Assembly (NCBI GenBank): GCA_900546995.1
Contig: URFF01000041.1
Coordinates: 1 to 16,284 of the forward strand
DNA length: 16,284 nt
Source of the DNA: an uncultured Sutterella sp.
GTDB lineage: Bacteria; Pseudomonadota; Gammaproteobacteria; Burkholderiales; Burkholderiaceae_F
Reading direction: 5' to 3'
Shown: piece by piece, positions 14,982-16,284 of the stretch
Numbering within the stretch: position 1 is the stretch's first letter
Layout of the letters: each line of letters opens with the position of its first letter
Made by a program: the position numbers and the translations under genes
Notes under the pieces: model-generated
What the model saw: the letters and a program-made list of their open reading frames with translations, nothing else
The model's database searches: none
Told to the model about the DNA's origin: nothing

Positions 14982-15088
14982 TCGGCAATAACCAGAGGGC
15001 GTCCGATTCCTTTTAGGCTCGGACGCCTTTGCAGTCGGTTTTTCAGAGTCTGAAAAACGAAGGTTCAAGTTTAAAGCGTTATTGCCGA
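14982..15088 (+). ncRNA. Three-way-junction RNA structure between dnaK and dnaJ
   Basis: Immediately after the dnaK TAA, TCGGCAATAAC (14982-14992) is perfectly complementary to GTTATTGCCGA (15078-15088). It encloses two perfect hairpins: GGCGTCCGA/TCGGACGCC (14998-15006, 15019-15027) and GTTTTTCAG/CTGAAAAAC (15038-15046, 15050-15058). In all, 29 base pairs form over 107 bases. The first hairpin is followed by only TTT, so it may terminate partly. I infer a cis structure in the dnaK-dnaJ mRNA rather than a separate RNA gene; no promoter for a stand-alone transcript is evident. Confidence 0.5.
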
Positions 15089-15128
15089 GATCTTGAGCCT
15101 TTGTTTTTAGTAAAGGATTAAGTGAAAG

Positions 15129-16284
15129 ATGAGCGATCGTGATTATTACGAAGTATTGGGTGTAGACCGCAACGCGAGCGCGGCTGATATTAAAAAGGCC
15201 TATCGACGTTTAGCCATGAAGTATCACCCGGACCGCAACGGCGGGGATAAAGAGGCTGAGGCTAAATTTAAGGAAGTCGGGGAAGCCTACGAAGTGCTCG
15301 GTGATGAACAAAAGCGTGCCGCATACGATCGCTTCGGTAAAGCAGGCGTGAACCAAGGCGCTGCTGGAGGCCCGGGTGGATTCGGCGGTTTTGGACCGGA
15401 AGGTTTTGCCGGCGGTTTTGCCAATATGGGTGACCTCGGCGATATTTTCAGTGAATTTTTCGGTCAAGCGGGTGGCCGTCGGCAAAGCGGACCGCGTGCA
15501 ACCAAGGGGGTGGACCTTCGGTACGATTTGGAAATCACGCTGGAGCAAGCCGCTAACGGTTATACGACAGAAATTCGCGTGCCGGGTTGGGAAAAGTGCG
15601 ATGTTTGTGACGGAACGGGCAGCCGCTCGAAGTCCAAACCCAAGAAATGTCCGCACTGCAACGGAACGGGTACGGTTTACGCTAAACAGGGCTTTTTCTC
15701 CGTTCAACAAACCTGCCCGTATTGCCACGGCAATGGCGTAGTCGTTGATGATCCGTGTCCAAACTGCGATGGTACTGGCTTTAAGAAAGTCATGAAGACG
15801 TTGGAAGTGAAGATTCCTGCCGGTATCAATAACGGTCAACGAATTCGTTTGCAAGGCAAGGGTCAGCCCGGAACGAACGGGGGACCGGCCGGTGACTTGT
15901 ATGTCGAAATTTCCATTAAGCCGCACGAAATCTTCCAACGCGATGGTGATGATTTGCACGTTGAGTTGCCGATCTCGTTTGTCACAGCCGCATTGGGCGG
16001 TGATGTGGACGTGCCGGTCTTGGATGGCGAAACGCGCATTACGATTCCGGAAGGCACGCAAAGCGGCAAGATTTTACGGTTGCGCGGCAAAGGGGTGAAG
16101 AGTTTGCGCTCCGGTTACATGGGGGATTTGTACATTCACGTTTTTGTGGAAACGCCAGTGAATCTCACGGAAAAACAAAAGAAATTGTTGCGTGAGTTTG
16201 ATGAAAACATCAATGAGCACAGCGAAAAACACTCCCCGAAGCATCAAAGCTTTATGGAGTGTTTTTCGCTGTGCTCATTGATGT
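15129..16284 (+). CDS. dnaJ: Chaperone protein DnaJ (Hsp40), 3' end not native
   Basis: DnaJ delivers substrates to DnaK and stimulates its ATPase. The frame runs from the ATG at 15129 to the window end with no stop codon. It is a class I (type A) protein. The J domain carries HPD at residues 33-35. A Gly/Phe region follows (about 77-115), then four zinc C-x2-C-x-G-x-G motifs at C157/C160, C174/C177, C196/C199 and C210/C213, and the C-terminal substrate-binding domains (GQRIRLQGKGQPG, EGTQSGKILRLRGKG). Codons up to SFM (374-376) look native. From 16256 onward the sequence is the exact reverse complement of 16207-16235, so the last nine codons are not DnaJ, and the true last several residues are missing. 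AAGGA at 15113-15117 is the likely Shine-Dalgarno, rather far (11 bases). There is no sigma-32 promoter of its own; it probably shares the dnaK transcript. Confidence 0.95.
   Translation, partial: MSDRDYYEVLGVDRNASAADIKKAYRRLAMKYHPDRNGGDKEAEAKFKEVGEAYEVLGDEQKRAAYDRFGKAGVNQGAAGGPGGFGGFGPEGFAGGFANMGDLGDIFSEFFGQAGGRRQSGPRATKGVDLRYDLEITLEQAANGYTTEIRVPGWEKCDVCDGTGSRSKSKPKKCPHCNGTGTVYAKQGFFSVQQTCPYCHGNGVVVDDPCPNCDGTGFKKVMKTLEVKIPAGINNGQRIRLQGKGQPGTNGGPAGDLYVEISIKPHEIFQRDGDDLHVELPISFVTAALGGDVDVPVLDGETRITIPEGTQSGKILRLRGKGVKSLRSGYMGDLYIHVFVETPVNLTEKQKKLLREFDENINEHSEKHSPKHQSFMECFSLCSLM
16207..16284. repeat. Perfect 29-bp inverted repeat at the window end (fold-back)
   Basis: Bases 16207-16235 and 16256-16284 are exact reverse complements with no mismatch, separated by 20 bases. 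The right arm ends exactly at the last base and overwrites the expected end of dnaJ. This is the signature of a fold-back (chimeric) read or contig end rather than a natural terminator. Confidence 0.9.

Noticed and set aside
15210..16061. 283-codon open frame antisense to dnaJ
   Set aside because: The plus strand encodes an unmistakable DnaJ (HPD, four zinc motifs). The antisense product has no family features.

Overview
The window looks like a chromosomal housekeeping segment from a betaproteobacterium of the order Burkholderiales. A gut-type, partly anaerobic Sutterellaceae relative (Sutterella/Parasutterella-like) is my best guess. This rests on gene order and protein character recalled from memory, not on a search: divergent metG/apbC, hemH directly before grpE-dnaK-dnaJ, RpoH-type heat-shock promoters, a Burkholderiales-style QueC C-terminus, a DcuC-type anaerobic C4-dicarboxylate carrier, and roughly 50% GC. 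No mobile element, CRISPR array, tRNA or rRNA was seen.

Layout. (1) 1-365: the 3' part of a phospholipase-D/Nuc-like gene whose N-terminal part is missing. (2) 566-6082, minus strand: dcuC, a SulP anion transporter and metG, each followed by its own hairpin terminator, so probably three separate transcripts. (3) 6318-8374, plus strand: apbC (mrp) and a YheT-type hydrolase, translationally coupled through a one-base stop/start overlap. (4) 8516-9820: a VUT-family (queuosine-precursor) transporter on plus, converging on queC on minus. Uptake of the 7-deazaguanine precursor and synthesis of preQ0 therefore sit tail to tail. (5) 9899-11101, minus: an M20D amidohydrolase just upstream of queC. (6) 11257-16284, plus: hemH, then the heat-shock genes grpE, dnaK and dnaJ.

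The heat-shock block is the best-resolved regulatory region. grpE and dnaK each have a near-perfect sigma-32 promoter (CTTGAAA, 13-base spacer, CCCCATAT). dnaJ has none and seems to depend on the dnaK transcript, through an intergenic region that can fold into a closed three-way junction.

No new multi-gene system is visible; the protein genes are all ordinary. The material worth a second look is non-coding: the dnaK-dnaJ junction RNA, an interleaved pair of inverted repeats before hemH, a structured leader before the VUT gene, and a terminator-like hairpin immediately before the queC ribosome binding site. The last 29 bases are an exact reverse complement of sequence 20 bases upstream and replace the natural end of dnaJ. 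That is most likely a fold-back artefact at a contig end and should not be annotated as biology without checking.
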